In this document: positions 9,629 through 20,876 of the stretch, one piece after another
Position numbering within the stretch: the first letter of the stretch is position 1
Layout: every line of letters begins with the position of its first letter
Origin: Gluconacetobacter asukensis
GTDB taxonomy: Bacteria; Pseudomonadota; Alphaproteobacteria; Acetobacterales; Acetobacteraceae
DNA length: 64,000 nt
Direction: 5' to 3'
NCBI RefSeq assembly: GCF_014174375.1
Contig: NZ_JABEQE010000008.1
Coordinates: forward strand, 124,001 to 188,000
Program-made: the position numbers and the translations under genes
Notes under the pieces: model-generated
Database searches by the model: none
The model's input: the letters and a program-made list of their open reading frames with translations, nothing else
Told to the model about the DNA's origin: nothing

Positions 9629-10201
9629 TTACTGCCGGGCCAGCGCCAGCCGGTCGTAGAAAACCCGCCGCACCTTCGCCACCTTGGGCGCGATCACCGC
9701 CGCGCAATAACCGCGCTCCGGGTGCTTGGCGAAATAATCGTGGTGATAGGCCTCGGCCTCGTAGAACTGCGTCAGCTTCTGGATCTCGGTCACGATCGGA
9801 TCGGGCCACACTTGCGCCGCCGTGATCTCGTCCCGCACCTCACGCGCCACCCGCTCCTGCTCCGGCGTCGCGTAGAAGATGACCGAGCGATATTGCGTGC
9901 CGACATCCTCCCCCTGCCGGTTCAGGGTCGTCGGATCGTGAATCGTGAAGAAGATCCGCAACAGATCGGCATAGGACAGCACGTTCGGGTCAAACGTCAC
10001 GCGGACAAGTTCGGCATGACCGGTCCGGCCGGTGCATACCTGCTCATAGCTCGGGTTCGGGACATCACCGCCGGCATAGCCGGGCGTCACGTCCTCGATC
10101 CCCGCCAGTTCGCGCAAGGCGGCTTCGGTACACCAGAAGCAGCCACCCGCCAGATAGGCGGTCTGCCAGGATGGGTCACGCCCCGTCGTTCCGTTCGTCA
10201 T
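9629..10201 (-). CDS. msrA: Peptide methionine sulfoxide reductase MsrA
   Basis: Reduces the S form of methionine sulfoxide in proteins and peptides, repairing oxidative damage. The catalytic motif GGCFWC is present with Cys21 as the nucleophile, followed by TPGYAGGDVPNPSYEQVCTG and THDP-like IHDPTTLNRQGEDVGTQYRS, all typical of MsrA. The frame extends 9 codons upstream, but the ATG at 10201 has a clear AGGAGAG ribosome site. The 190-residue length is normal. It is alone on this strand, with 160 bp separating it from the 3' end of valS. Confidence 0.95.
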   Translation of the reverse strand: MTNGTTGRDPSWQTAYLAGGCFWCTEAALRELAGIEDVTPGYAGGDVPNPSYEQVCTGRTGHAELVRVTFDPNVLSYADLLRIFFTIHDPTTLNRQGEDVGTQYRSVIFYATPEQERVAREVRDEITAAQVWPDPIVTEIQKLTQFYEAEAYHHDYFAKHPERGYCAAVIAPKVAKVRRVFYDRLALARQ

Positions 10202-10361
10202 CTCATCTCTCCTGCTGCGGATTCGCACCGCACCGTTCGAAGATGTGATGCCCCGATAGGGATTGAAAGAGAAGCGATCGTGATGGAGGGAACGTGACCA
10301 CCCTCAAAGCCTGACCAAACATGCACGCCGGACGCCAATCCGACGCGTCTTTCGATTAGCC

Positions 10362-13058
<2,697 letters not shown>

Positions 13059-13172
13059 CGCAAAACCAGACCTGAGCATGAAGGAAGATGGCCCGGACAG
13101 GGCCACCCCCTCCGGTCCGCCGCTTATAGCGAACTTCGTCCCGAAAGAAACGCCGCGCAGGCGGGAATGGCG

Positions 13173-13586
13173 TCAGCGGGTCATCAGGGGGCTCGATCCC
13201 TCATACGCCTCGCCGAACGGCGCCAGATAGGTCCCCGTCACCGGGTCATGATGCGGGTCGGGGTCACCACCCAGACGGAATTTCCCCAGCGGGCCGAGCG
13301 GAATGCCGAAATCATCGTCCCCGGCCGGCTTGCGGACCTGATAATCGGGCACCGGAGCCGCTGCGTAAGCCGTCCGTTTGCCCACGACATCCAGCCGCTC
13401 TCCCCCACCATCCGGCAGCATCGTGGTCGTGACGGACGATGAAGCCGGCGCGGCAGCCTGCGACGGAATGGCGACATAGATATTGGTATCGAAGGGGCGA
13501 TGGGCGGGCCGCGCGGCAACCGCATCCGGGGCCGCCGGCATCACGAGTACCAGCAAGACCATGCTTCGGCACACCGTCCTGGTCAT
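13173..13586 (-). CDS. Small secreted protein of unknown function
   Basis: A 137-residue product that I do not recognise. The first 24 or so residues form a likely Sec signal peptide (a hydrophobic stretch VLLVLVMPAAPDAVA followed by small residues). The rest is rich in Pro, Asp and Gly with no cysteine and no clear domain, which suggests an extended periplasmic protein. It starts 43 bp after the tolC stop on the same strand and probably shares its transcript, so a role in the envelope is a fair guess only. Base use matches the surrounding coding sequence. Confidence 0.6.
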   Translation of the reverse strand: MTRTVCRSMVLLVLVMPAAPDAVAARPAHRPFDTNIYVAIPSQAAAPASSSVTTTMLPDGGGERLDVVGKRTAYAAAPVPDYQVRKPAGDDDFGIPLGPLGKFRLGGDPDPHHDPVTGTYLAPFGEAYEGSSPLMTR

Positions 13587-13629
13587 TTCGCCCCCTGGTC
13601 ACCGTTGCCCGGCAGAGGCCGGAATGACG

Positions 13630-15063
13630 TCAACGCCCCGGCTGGTTCTCCGCCTGATCGCTTATTCCCCATAGCCGGTCCTTGACCGCCTTGTAATAGG
13701 CGGTCTCGTCATAGCGCGGCACATCCAGCTTCAGATCCTGCGCCGTCAGCCGGCCGATGGCGGCCGCCACCCCATAGGATGCGGTCACAAGATTGCTCAG
13801 GCTCTGCACCAGCGCCACCTGTGCCTGAAGCAGGGTCTGCTGCTGCTGCAACACTTCCAGCGTCGTACTGGTGCCGACGATCGCCTGACGTTCGACACCG
13901 TCCAGGGCGACGATGTTCGATTCAATGGCGATCCGGTTGCTCTTGATCGCCGCCGTATAGGCCACCAGCTGCTGCCAGTTCGACGAGGCAAGCTGCATCG
14001 CCGCACGGCGCGCGATATCCACCGCGCGATGCGCCTCGGATACCTGCTGACGCGCCTGCCGCACGGCCGCATATTCCGACCCGCCCTGATAGAGCGGGAA
14101 CTGAACATTCACCGTCGCATATTTGTCATCCATCAGAGAGCGGCCGCTGCTCTGGTTGAGCCCGTGCTCGTAGCTCGCCTCGGCCGAGATCTGGGGCATG
14201 ATCGCGGCCATGGCCACGCCGACCGCATCCTTCTGCGATGCCTCGGTAAACAGGGCGCCGATGACGTTCGGATTGTTCTGCACCGCCTGGGCGATCGCCT
14301 CGTTCTGCGAACGCGCCGGCAGCACCAGCGGCTGCGGCGGCACCAGATTGGGCGGCGGCGACATGCCGATGACCTGGGCATAGGTCGCCTGGGCCGTCTG
14401 CAACGTGCCTTCGGCCTCCTGGCGGGAGGCACGGGCGCTGGCCAGCGCGGCCTCGGCCTGGGCCACATCGGTCCTTGTAATCTCGCCGACCCGGAATCGC
14501 TCCGAGGTCGCACGCAGCTGTTCCTGCAGCACTTTTTCGTTATTGATGTTGAGCTGCAGCAATTGCTCGTTCTCGATCACGCCGACATAGGCGCTGACCA
14601 CGTCGCTGAAGACCTGCTGTTCGGTCGCGATCAACTGCGCCCGCTCGGCCATCACGGCATTGACCGCCTTATGGGTGCTGGCCGTGGTCCGCCCGCCGGA
14701 ATAGAGCGGCTGCGAGATCGTGACCCCGGCCGTATAGCCGGGGACATCATATTTGCGGCTGTAACCGGCATAGCCGTTCTGCGCCGCCATAGTGCTGACG
14801 CCGGAAAAATAAGTCATGCCGGCACTGCTGGTCACGGTGGGCCGCCAGCCGGCCAGCGCGGTGGGCACCTGCTCGTCAGTCGCGCGCAGGGTCGCGCGCT
14901 CCTTCTGCAAGGTTGGGTTGGTCAGGTAGGCCGCAGCCAACGCCTCCTGCAACGTATGGGGGACGAAGGTCGGCGACCCGCTGCCGTCATAGCGCTGCGC
15001 CCACGCGGCCGAACTGCACAACAGGGCAGCCATCCCAGCCCCAATTCCGCACCCGCGCTTCAT
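13630..15063 (-). CDS. tolC: TolC family outer-membrane efflux protein
   Basis: Trimeric outer-membrane channel that spans the periplasm and serves type I secretion or efflux pumps. The 477-residue protein has a signal peptide (MKRGCGIGAG to SSAAWA) and then two tandem outer-membrane-efflux repeats: the first from TLQEALAAAYLTNPTLQ, the second from SRNEAIAQAVQNNPNV-like sequence. Both carry long amphipathic helices rich in Ala and Gln. The ATG at 15063 has a GGGGAG ribosome site, better than the start 14 codons upstream. pcm lies just upstream on the same strand, a pairing often seen in alphaproteobacteria. No inner-membrane partner is nearby. Confidence 0.9.
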   Translation of the reverse strand: MKRGCGIGAGMAALLCSSAAWAQRYDGSGSPTFVPHTLQEALAAAYLTNPTLQKERATLRATDEQVPTALAGWRPTVTSSAGMTYFSGVSTMAAQNGYAGYSRKYDVPGYTAGVTISQPLYSGGRTTASTHKAVNAVMAERAQLIATEQQVFSDVVSAYVGVIENEQLLQLNINNEKVLQEQLRATSERFRVGEITRTDVAQAEAALASARASRQEAEGTLQTAQATYAQVIGMSPPPNLVPPQPLVLPARSQNEAIAQAVQNNPNVIGALFTEASQKDAVGVAMAAIMPQISAEASYEHGLNQSSGRSLMDDKYATVNVQFPLYQGGSEYAAVRQARQQVSEAHRAVDIARRAAMQLASSNWQQLVAYTAAIKSNRIAIESNIVALDGVERQAIVGTSTTLEVLQQQQTLLQAQVALVQSLSNLVTASYGVAAAIGRLTAQDLKLDVPRYDETAYYKAVKDRLWGISDQAENQPGR

Positions 15064-15140
15064 TCGTCTCTCCCCGGAAATGCTACCCGGGGTTCGGTAT
15101 CGCATTTCCAGGTAAAGAATATATCAAACGGTGTCAGGCT

Positions 15141-15821
15141 TCAGAACGCAAAGGCCGGCGCCGGTTCCAGTTCGGGCAGCAGCGGTAGCGCGACATCGAA
15201 CACAGGCCGCGTCGCCAGCCCGGTCGCGGAGGCTTCCCCGATGCTGGCCGCCGCCACGCCACCTTCGGGCCAGATCACACAGACAATCCTGCCATGCGGT
15301 GCAAGCTGATCTACCAGGGCCGGCGGCACCGCGCGCACGGCGCCGTCGATCAGGATCAGGTCGAACGGCGAATCGCCCGCCGCGCCCGCCGCCAGCTTGC
15401 CGTCCCGCCACACCACGTCCGGCGCCTCGGCAGCACAGAATGCCTTGCCGATCGCGCTCAGGGCCAAATCCGATTCCAGCGCCACGACCTTCAGGCCCAG
15501 ACGCGCCAGCAGGGCCGCGATGTATCCGGTCCCCGCCCCCACCACCAGCGCGCGCTGTCCAGCCACAGGCTCCGCGATCTGGACCATGCGACCGGCAATG
15601 CGCGGCTCGGTCAGCACCCGGCCGTGGCCCAGCTCCAGGCTCTGGTCGGCATAGGCGATGGCCCGCAGCGAAGCCGGGACACAGGATTCGCGCGGCAGCA
15701 CGCGCATGGCGGCGACGATTCGCGGATCATTGATCTGCACGGGGCGGATCTGGGCATCCACCATCCGCTGCCGCGCGGCATCGTAATCGAGGATGGCATC
15801 TCCAGGCGCGGACTGGTTCAT
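15141..15821 (-). CDS. pcm: Protein-L-isoaspartate O-methyltransferase family protein
   Basis: SAM-dependent methyltransferase of the type that repairs isoaspartyl residues in aged proteins. The 226-residue protein carries RMVDAQIRPVQINDPRI at its N terminus and the SAM-binding loop ALVVGAGTGYIAALLARLG. The strand VALESD and the later segment PFDLILIDGAV also fit. The catalytic loop reads LGHGRVLTEP, which departs from the usual repair-enzyme consensus, as in many alphaproteobacterial members beside tolC. The fold is therefore firm but the isoaspartate substrate is less certain. Confidence 0.85.
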   Translation of the reverse strand: MNQSAPGDAILDYDAARQRMVDAQIRPVQINDPRIVAAMRVLPRESCVPASLRAIAYADQSLELGHGRVLTEPRIAGRMVQIAEPVAGQRALVVGAGTGYIAALLARLGLKVVALESDLALSAIGKAFCAAEAPDVVWRDGKLAAGAAGDSPFDLILIDGAVRAVPPALVDQLAPHGRIVCVIWPEGGVAAASIGEASATGLATRPVFDVALPLLPELEPAPAFAF

Positions 15822-15998
15822 GGCGTTCCCTTCGCAACGTAACCCACGGCACGGGCCCCATCATCGGTGGTTCCCTGGGGCGGTTCCCTAGCCTGAGCCC
15901 GTTTTATGTCCCCGCGCGCCATCTGCCTAGCAGGCCCCCTGCACACAACGGCTTGACCAACGCCGCAAGAGCGTGGATATAGCCAACGCACCATGTCG

Positions 15999-16072
15999 GG
16001 TCCGGTGGCAGAATGGTGATGCAGCGGACTGCAAATCCGCGTATGTGGGTTCGATTCCCGCCCGGACCTCCA
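15999..16072 (+). tRNA. tRNA-Cys (GCA)
   Basis: A 74-nt cloverleaf. The acceptor stem GGTCCGG pairs with CCGGACC, the anticodon loop CTGCAAA carries GCA, the T loop is TTCGATTC, and a CCA end is encoded. It marks the left border of the EPS cluster. Just downstream (16076-16095) a 7-bp hairpin closes around GTTCAA. Confidence 0.95.
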
Positions 16073-16157
16073 CCCGTTGGGAGTTCAATCCCGACAAATC
16101 CTGCAATGCCCGACAGCAGGCCACAACGACAAAAGAGTCGTCCGGCCTCATTTCAAA

Positions 16158-17252
16158 TCAATAAGTATCGTCATTTTTAAAAAAGACAATATAGATCGTT
16201 TCCATAATTATTTTTAAATCGAGAAATAAAGACCAATTATTTATATAAAAAATATCATAGCTCAATCTTCTTCTTGCATCTCTTAATGTCCTTACCTCAC
16301 CACGGCAACCCCTAACCTGCGCAAGTCCGGTAATTCCCGGGTTCAACTTATGTCGAATCAAATAGTTCTTGACCAAATCTTCATATATACCCTCCCCCAC
16401 TCGCATAGAGGCGACATGCGCGCGCGGACCGACAATCGACATCTGCCCTGCCAGCACATTCCATAACTGGGGGAGTTCATCCAAGGAATAGCGGCGCAGA
16501 TAGCGGCCAACCCGCGTAACACGTGGATCGTCCCGGACCGTCTGCTGCACGCCTGTGGGATCCGACAGGTTCGTATACATCGTGCGGAATTTGAGAACCG
16601 GAATAGGATTCGAATTGAACCCGTAACGCATCTGTTCGAAGAAAATCGGCCCCTTGCTGTCGCATTTGATCAGAATAGCAATAATTGCAAAAATGGGAGA
16701 CAAAATCAAAAGAAGCAAAATCGATAGAACTCTATCTTCTAGAAATTTTACAACATAATCCAATCCGGATAGAGGCTGCTTTTCTATAAGAAACATGGAA
16801 AATTCAGCTTCCGGCGACGCCCTCTCATCATCGGAACCCGCTTTTTTTAATGCGATATCAATATCGACGGGCAGGACCCGTATCTTTTGAAAAATACCCA
16901 GGAACCGCTCCCGACTCAGGGAAAATATGGACAGAATAATGATGTCGGGCAGAGTCCGCCGACAGAAAGTCAGCAAATCGTCGAGATTCCCCCGATACTG
17001 CGCCGACGGCTTAGCCTCATTCAGTTCCCGGGTCCGATCGTCGAAGATTCCCAGAATCTCATAACGATCCGGAGCCTGACGGAGCCACTCCGCCACTTTC
17101 TCGCCATCGGCGCCGGCCCCGACGATGACGACGCGCTTCCGCTGTATCGGCAGTCCGCCACGCAGAAACGATGCGGTCCTTCGGGCACGTGACGCCGAAA
17201 TGCGCGCCGCGAGGTATGATGCTTCCGCCTGGAGCTCGGATATATCAGCCAA
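16158..17252 (-). CDS. Polyprenyl-phosphate sugar phosphotransferase (EPS priming enzyme), short form
   Basis: Catalyses the first step of EPS repeat assembly, moving a sugar phosphate from a UDP-sugar to undecaprenyl phosphate at the inner membrane. Residues 40-160 form a CoA-binding-like Rossmann region (VVIVGAGADGEKVAEWL). One long hydrophobic helix (about 170-195) is followed by the catalytic domain with IPVLKFRTMY, SLDELPQLWNVL, MSIVGPRAH and GITGLAQVRG. At 364 residues it lacks the four N-terminal membrane helices of the usual 460-residue WcaJ/GumD form. The stop is near the left cluster end. Its start overlaps the preceding glycosyltransferase gene by 8 bp. Base use is A+T-rich compared with flanking genes. 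Confidence 0.9.
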   Translation of the reverse strand: MADISELQAEASYLAARISASRARRTASFLRGGLPIQRKRVVIVGAGADGEKVAEWLRQAPDRYEILGIFDDRTRELNEAKPSAQYRGNLDDLLTFCRRTLPDIIILSIFSLSRERFLGIFQKIRVLPVDIDIALKKAGSDDERASPEAEFSMFLIEKQPLSGLDYVVKFLEDRVLSILLLLILSPIFAIIAILIKCDSKGPIFFEQMRYGFNSNPIPVLKFRTMYTNLSDPTGVQQTVRDDPRVTRVGRYLRRYSLDELPQLWNVLAGQMSIVGPRAHVASMRVGEGIYEDLVKNYLIRHKLNPGITGLAQVRGCRGEVRTLRDARRRLSYDIFYINNWSLFLDLKIIMETIYIVFFKNDDTY

Positions 17253-18018
17253 AGCGTAGAAGATCCTTGAACATTGTAATCAAGAACTCGAAGAGTGCCC
17301 AGACATATCGTTTTGCCAAACGCCGGGGCTCCAGCACAATCCGCCAGAACCATTCCAGGTTCAGACGCTGGACGATAATCGGAGGCTTGGGCAATAGTCC
17401 CAGGGCGACGATCAGAGACTGCCCGATGCACAAGGCCCAGCAGGGCGGCAGGTCATCCTCATACCTGCCGACAAAGAGTTCGCTGCGCGGAGCACCGACC
17501 CCCATGAAGAGCAGAGTCGTTCCATGATCCCCGATCCGTTGCGCCAGATGTCGCGATTCGACCACATCGTCTTCAAAGCCGACAGGCGGCACATAATAAG
17601 CGAAGGCCTCCCCCAATCCGTGCGCCCCCGCCCACTCGGATACAGTCCGGCCTGTCCGTTCGCCATCTACGACGGCAAAAATACGATGTTTCTTCAATGT
17701 CGAAGGCATCGATATCAGGTCTTCGGTTATCTCCCGGCCCGTCACCCTGCCCGGCAATTTCAGACCGCGGCAACGTCCGTAATAGTAAAGCGGGAAACCA
17801 TCGCAGGTCAAAATCTCGGCCCGCTCGCAGATCTGTCGAAATTCGTTACTCGTCTGCATCAGGGCGATATGCTGGATATTGGGCGTGACCACCAGCCCAA
17901 CCCGTTCTTCCGGCGTCCTGATATGCTCGGCGATAAGCTGGGCGATTTCTGCGGCCGACAGCAAGCTGAAGGACAGGCCGAACAATAAAACGGGTGATCG
18001 AGACATGCGCACCAACAT
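17245..18018 (-). CDS. WecG/TagA/CpsF family glycosyltransferase
   Basis: Glycosyltransferase family 26 enzyme, likely adding a sugar to the growing lipid-linked EPS repeat on the cytoplasmic face. Family marks are VVTPNIQHIALMQ, the ILTCDGFPLYYYGR stretch with its catalytic-type Asp, RVTGREI, LFMGVGAPRSELFV and the C-terminal RLNLEWFWRIVLEPRRL. The ATG at 18018 is placed 10 bp after a TAAAGG ribosome site; a TTG at 18027 and an ATG at 18006 are alternatives. About 257 residues, a normal length. It overlaps the downstream polyprenyl transferase gene, so the two are coupled. Confidence 0.88.
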   Translation of the reverse strand: MLVRMSRSPVLLFGLSFSLLSAAEIAQLIAEHIRTPEERVGLVVTPNIQHIALMQTSNEFRQICERAEILTCDGFPLYYYGRCRGLKLPGRVTGREITEDLISMPSTLKKHRIFAVVDGERTGRTVSEWAGAHGLGEAFAYYVPPVGFEDDVVESRHLAQRIGDHGTTLLFMGVGAPRSELFVGRYEDDLPPCWALCIGQSLIVALGLLPKPPIIVQRLNLEWFWRIVLEPRRLAKRYVWALFEFLITMFKDLLRFG

Positions 18019-18231
18019 ACCGTTCAAGCCTTTAACCAGGATACGGCGTGGAATATGTCGTCATTGATCCGTATCGGAATATAGATCAAATTTACATTTT
18101 GTATATTACGCACACAAGCCCCTGGATACGCCTTCTTTGCCTCGGCAAACAGATGCGTCAGAAGTGGATTTCGTATCAGCAATCCATGCCCAATGGTTCG
18201 CCATCATTTTCTGGCTTGCGTTTCCATGCAT

Positions 18232-19563
18232 TTACGCGCCCGCGGGGGCAGCCACGTTCGTAGCCAAGCGAGTTTGGTTAGGTGATACGCCTCCATCAAA
18301 CCCACCAGCACGCCAGACATAAGCGAAGATCGCCAATATCGTCGCCGTTTCACCCGGTGTTAGCGTAGGCGGATAAAAGAAGGAAATCAGTAGGACATAA
18401 ATGAGATAATCATTCAATGCGCCCAGGAAATCATCTTCGACCCTCTGCCGCAGGCGATAATAGAACAATATTCCACGAAATTCAAACAATGTAAAAATCA
18501 GCGCACCGATCAAACCATACTCAAAGACGATTCCCAGCCACGTGATATCCGCCAGGAAAAAGAAATGATGAAAATAGCCGATAAGAGTGTCCTTACTCGT
18601 CGGACTGAGCGTACCGACGCCAAAAATCCAGCGTACCGGATGATCTCCGAGAAAGTTCGATGCCTTCTGCGCGGTTATGTACCGTATATCGAAACCGCTA
18701 CTCGCCGAGGTATTAAAAGTCGAGGCAAGGTAACCGGTCGAAAACATGGCCACCAGCATGAACGGCGCACAAACCAGCAGCAGCACCCGCGCCAGCGGGC
18801 GTACCCAAAAGAAGGCATTGATGAGCATGACGCCCGTGCAACCGATAATCATGGCGCGTGTTCTTACAATCATCAGCGTCACAACAAAAATAATGGCAAC
18901 ACCAAGAAGGTAATCAAGTCTTCTCTCAAGAAAGGCACGTCGATAGCAGAAAAATAACGTAATAATCGCAAAATACATCTGCATGCGGATACGATGGCCT
19001 CGATTATCGGCACTGAACAACGGCGCGGTACCTATAACGTAATGACCACTATACCAGCTGGAAGGAATGACCGCCCAGAGCACAATCAGAATACCAGCGG
19101 TAGCAGCACCGAGAATAATAAACCCACGTGCGATCTCCGCCAGCGTAGGCTGGAGGAACAGAAGCAGCGCCAGAAAAGAAAAAAAATACAGTATCGGTAG
19201 CAATTTCACCTGCGCCGTGACACTCGTGAAAAAGCCCTCGTGAAAATAGAACATCGCCGCAATGCTTGGCATCATGACGAGCCAGGCAAAGCTGAGCAGA
19301 ACCTGCCGCATCATGGGAAAGCGCTCATGATAGGCAAGACGCAGCAACAGAGGCAGCGACAATGCCGGAAACAGCTTGGAGAACGCCCACAGCGGACGTA
19401 TTACACTCATATAATGAAATATTTCGCCAAACAGGGGCAACGCTGCGATCAGGCAGCACAGGATCTTTATACGGACTGAACCGGGAGCGAAAAACGCCGG
19501 CAAAGACGCCTCCCGTGCCAAATCCCCATATTCATGAGAGGGCGAAGCGTTATTCCCATCCAT
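18232..19563 (-). CDS. Wzy-like polysaccharide polymerase / O-antigen ligase family membrane protein
   Basis: A 443-residue protein with about ten to twelve hydrophobic segments and one large loop late in the chain. That loop contains FLGDHPVRWIFGVGTLSP and IGYFHHFFFLADITWLGIVFEYGLIG, the pattern of Wzy/WaaL-type enzymes. In this cluster the likely job is joining lipid-linked repeat units at the periplasmic face. Direct sequence signatures for Wzy are weak, so this rests on topology, the loop and context. It starts 2 bp from the stop of the upstream export gene. The 213 bp downstream before the next gene hold no recognisable feature. Confidence 0.75.
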   Translation of the reverse strand: MDGNNASPSHEYGDLAREASLPAFFAPGSVRIKILCCLIAALPLFGEIFHYMSVIRPLWAFSKLFPALSLPLLLRLAYHERFPMMRQVLLSFAWLVMMPSIAAMFYFHEGFFTSVTAQVKLLPILYFFSFLALLLFLQPTLAEIARGFIILGAATAGILIVLWAVIPSSWYSGHYVIGTAPLFSADNRGHRIRMQMYFAIITLFFCYRRAFLERRLDYLLGVAIIFVVTLMIVRTRAMIIGCTGVMLINAFFWVRPLARVLLLVCAPFMLVAMFSTGYLASTFNTSASSGFDIRYITAQKASNFLGDHPVRWIFGVGTLSPTSKDTLIGYFHHFFFLADITWLGIVFEYGLIGALIFTLFEFRGILFYYRLRQRVEDDFLGALNDYLIYVLLISFFYPPTLTPGETATILAIFAYVWRAGGFDGGVSPNQTRLATNVAAPAGA

Positions 19564-19565
19564 GA

Positions 19566-20288
19566 CTATTTAAAGAATGCTCCGCTACCAATGTTATAAT
19601 TGATACTCTGGTTGAAGGGTACGATCTTCGTGATATAGCGCTCAACCCATTGATCAACCTCAACAATCGAGGATTGCGGCACAAAGATCGTATCAAACGG
19701 CTGTAGCAGCACGACCTGCTGCGGATCGGCATTTTTGGTCAGCGCATCCAGATCGATGACACGCCGCATGGGTCGCCCGTCCGGCGCCCGGCGGATCAAC
19801 ACGATAGCCCTGGTGCGTGCAGTATTCAGCAGACCGCCAGCCGCCGAAACGGCCTGCAGCACATCCATCTCGCTCTGCATCGCGACCGGACCAGGCGTCT
19901 TAACCTGACCACCGACAAAGACACGCCCGGCGAAACTGCGCACACTCGCCGAGGCATACGCATGGGCGGCAATACCGTTGACCAACAGCGCCTTGTCGAT
20001 GTTTTGATTCACTTGCTCCACCGTAAGACCTCCCGCCCGAACGGTACCGGCGAGAGGCATCGTCCAGCCGCCGTCAGGGGCCACCGGAGCTTCGTAGTTC
20101 AGCTCCGGATTGAACGGCAGGATAACAGAAAGATCGTCGCCCGGCACGATTCTGTAGGCCGTGCTGGGCGTATCGACCCAGGCGGTGAAGACCACATGTT
20201 TCCCGTAATGTGAATCGGCGCACGCGGCAAGAAACAGAAATACCAAAAAGCCGGTGGCACGAAACACGTTTATGAGCATCCGTCGCAA
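19566..20288 (-). CDS. Wza/GumB-like polysaccharide export lipoprotein
   Basis: Outer-membrane polysaccharide export protein. The 240-residue chain has a lipoprotein signal with lipobox LAAC (Cys about 23), a polysaccharide-export domain beginning YRIVPGDDLSVILPFNPELN, and one SLBB domain (VFVGGQVKTPGPVAMQ to LLNTARTRA). The C terminus ends near YNIGSGAFFK. The start appears to be TTG at 20288, 10 bp after AGGAG; an ATG lies 9 bp further in. At this length it resembles GumB more than the 380-residue Wza with its C-terminal helix barrel. First gene of the left EPS arm. Confidence 0.88.
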   Translation of the reverse strand: MRRMLINVFRATGFLVFLFLAACADSHYGKHVVFTAWVDTPSTAYRIVPGDDLSVILPFNPELNYEAPVAPDGGWTMPLAGTVRAGGLTVEQVNQNIDKALLVNGIAAHAYASASVRSFAGRVFVGGQVKTPGPVAMQSEMDVLQAVSAAGGLLNTARTRAIVLIRRAPDGRPMRRVIDLDALTKNADPQQVVLLQPFDTIFVPQSSIVEVDQWVERYITKIVPFNQSINYNIGSGAFFK

Positions 20289-20876
20289 AGTGGAGAAACT
20301 CCTGACCCTTCACCAAGGCATGATCACAGCAGCCAGATGAAGCGTCCAATCAGGCCGCGCATGACATATCTATGGGGTTGAGCCCAAGAACTCAAGCCTC
20401 CTAAAGATATCAAAAAAAGTATCAAAATAAATCTGTCATGTCGCTACATACCAAATGGCTGCATGATACTATGTCAGATTCTGCCCTGTATCATGAACAA
20501 GAAGCTGTTGAAAAAATCAGCCTGCTGAGAGCAATGTGCCACGCAGCGGCGCATCCGACGGTATTTTCAGGCATCGAAGCGGTGCGCCGGGAATGCGCAT
20601 GGGATCGTCGGCAGGTTGACTTTACAGACAATCTCCCAGACCGATCGCCCCCCCCTGCCCCACAAGGCACAAGGCACAAGGCCCTCATTCACCTTCTCTC
20701 CCTCTCGCTGCCGTCCAGAATCCGGGCTTGTAGGCGGCTGCCGGAAGTCAGAGGAAGTATCTATTTTTATATGTTTTTTATTGAGTGCGGCCGATCACGT
20801 TGTTAAAGGGGAATGTAATCCTCTCGCGATAGTTTTTTCACGCCCGAGATTTCCCCTGGGAGCCAGCATACCGAAG
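20289..20876. other. 588-bp divergent intergenic region of the EPS cluster, with a possible insertion-sequence remnant
   Basis: This gap separates the two EPS arms and must hold both promoters. An A+T-rich patch at about 20395-20440 is a plausible promoter area for the left arm. The stretch near 20507-20535 (GCTGTTGAAAAAATCAGC) resembles the ends of several insertion sequences, and short frames on both strands follow it, but none encodes a recognisable transposase. I see no known riboswitch or clear operator. The reading frame of the next gene stays open back to 20616, but without a convincing start there. Confidence 0.4.

Noticed and set aside
10202-10361. Hidden gene or promoter between msrA and valS
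   Set aside because: No start codon with a ribosome site and no clear motif; the gap simply holds the end of valS and the start of msrA.
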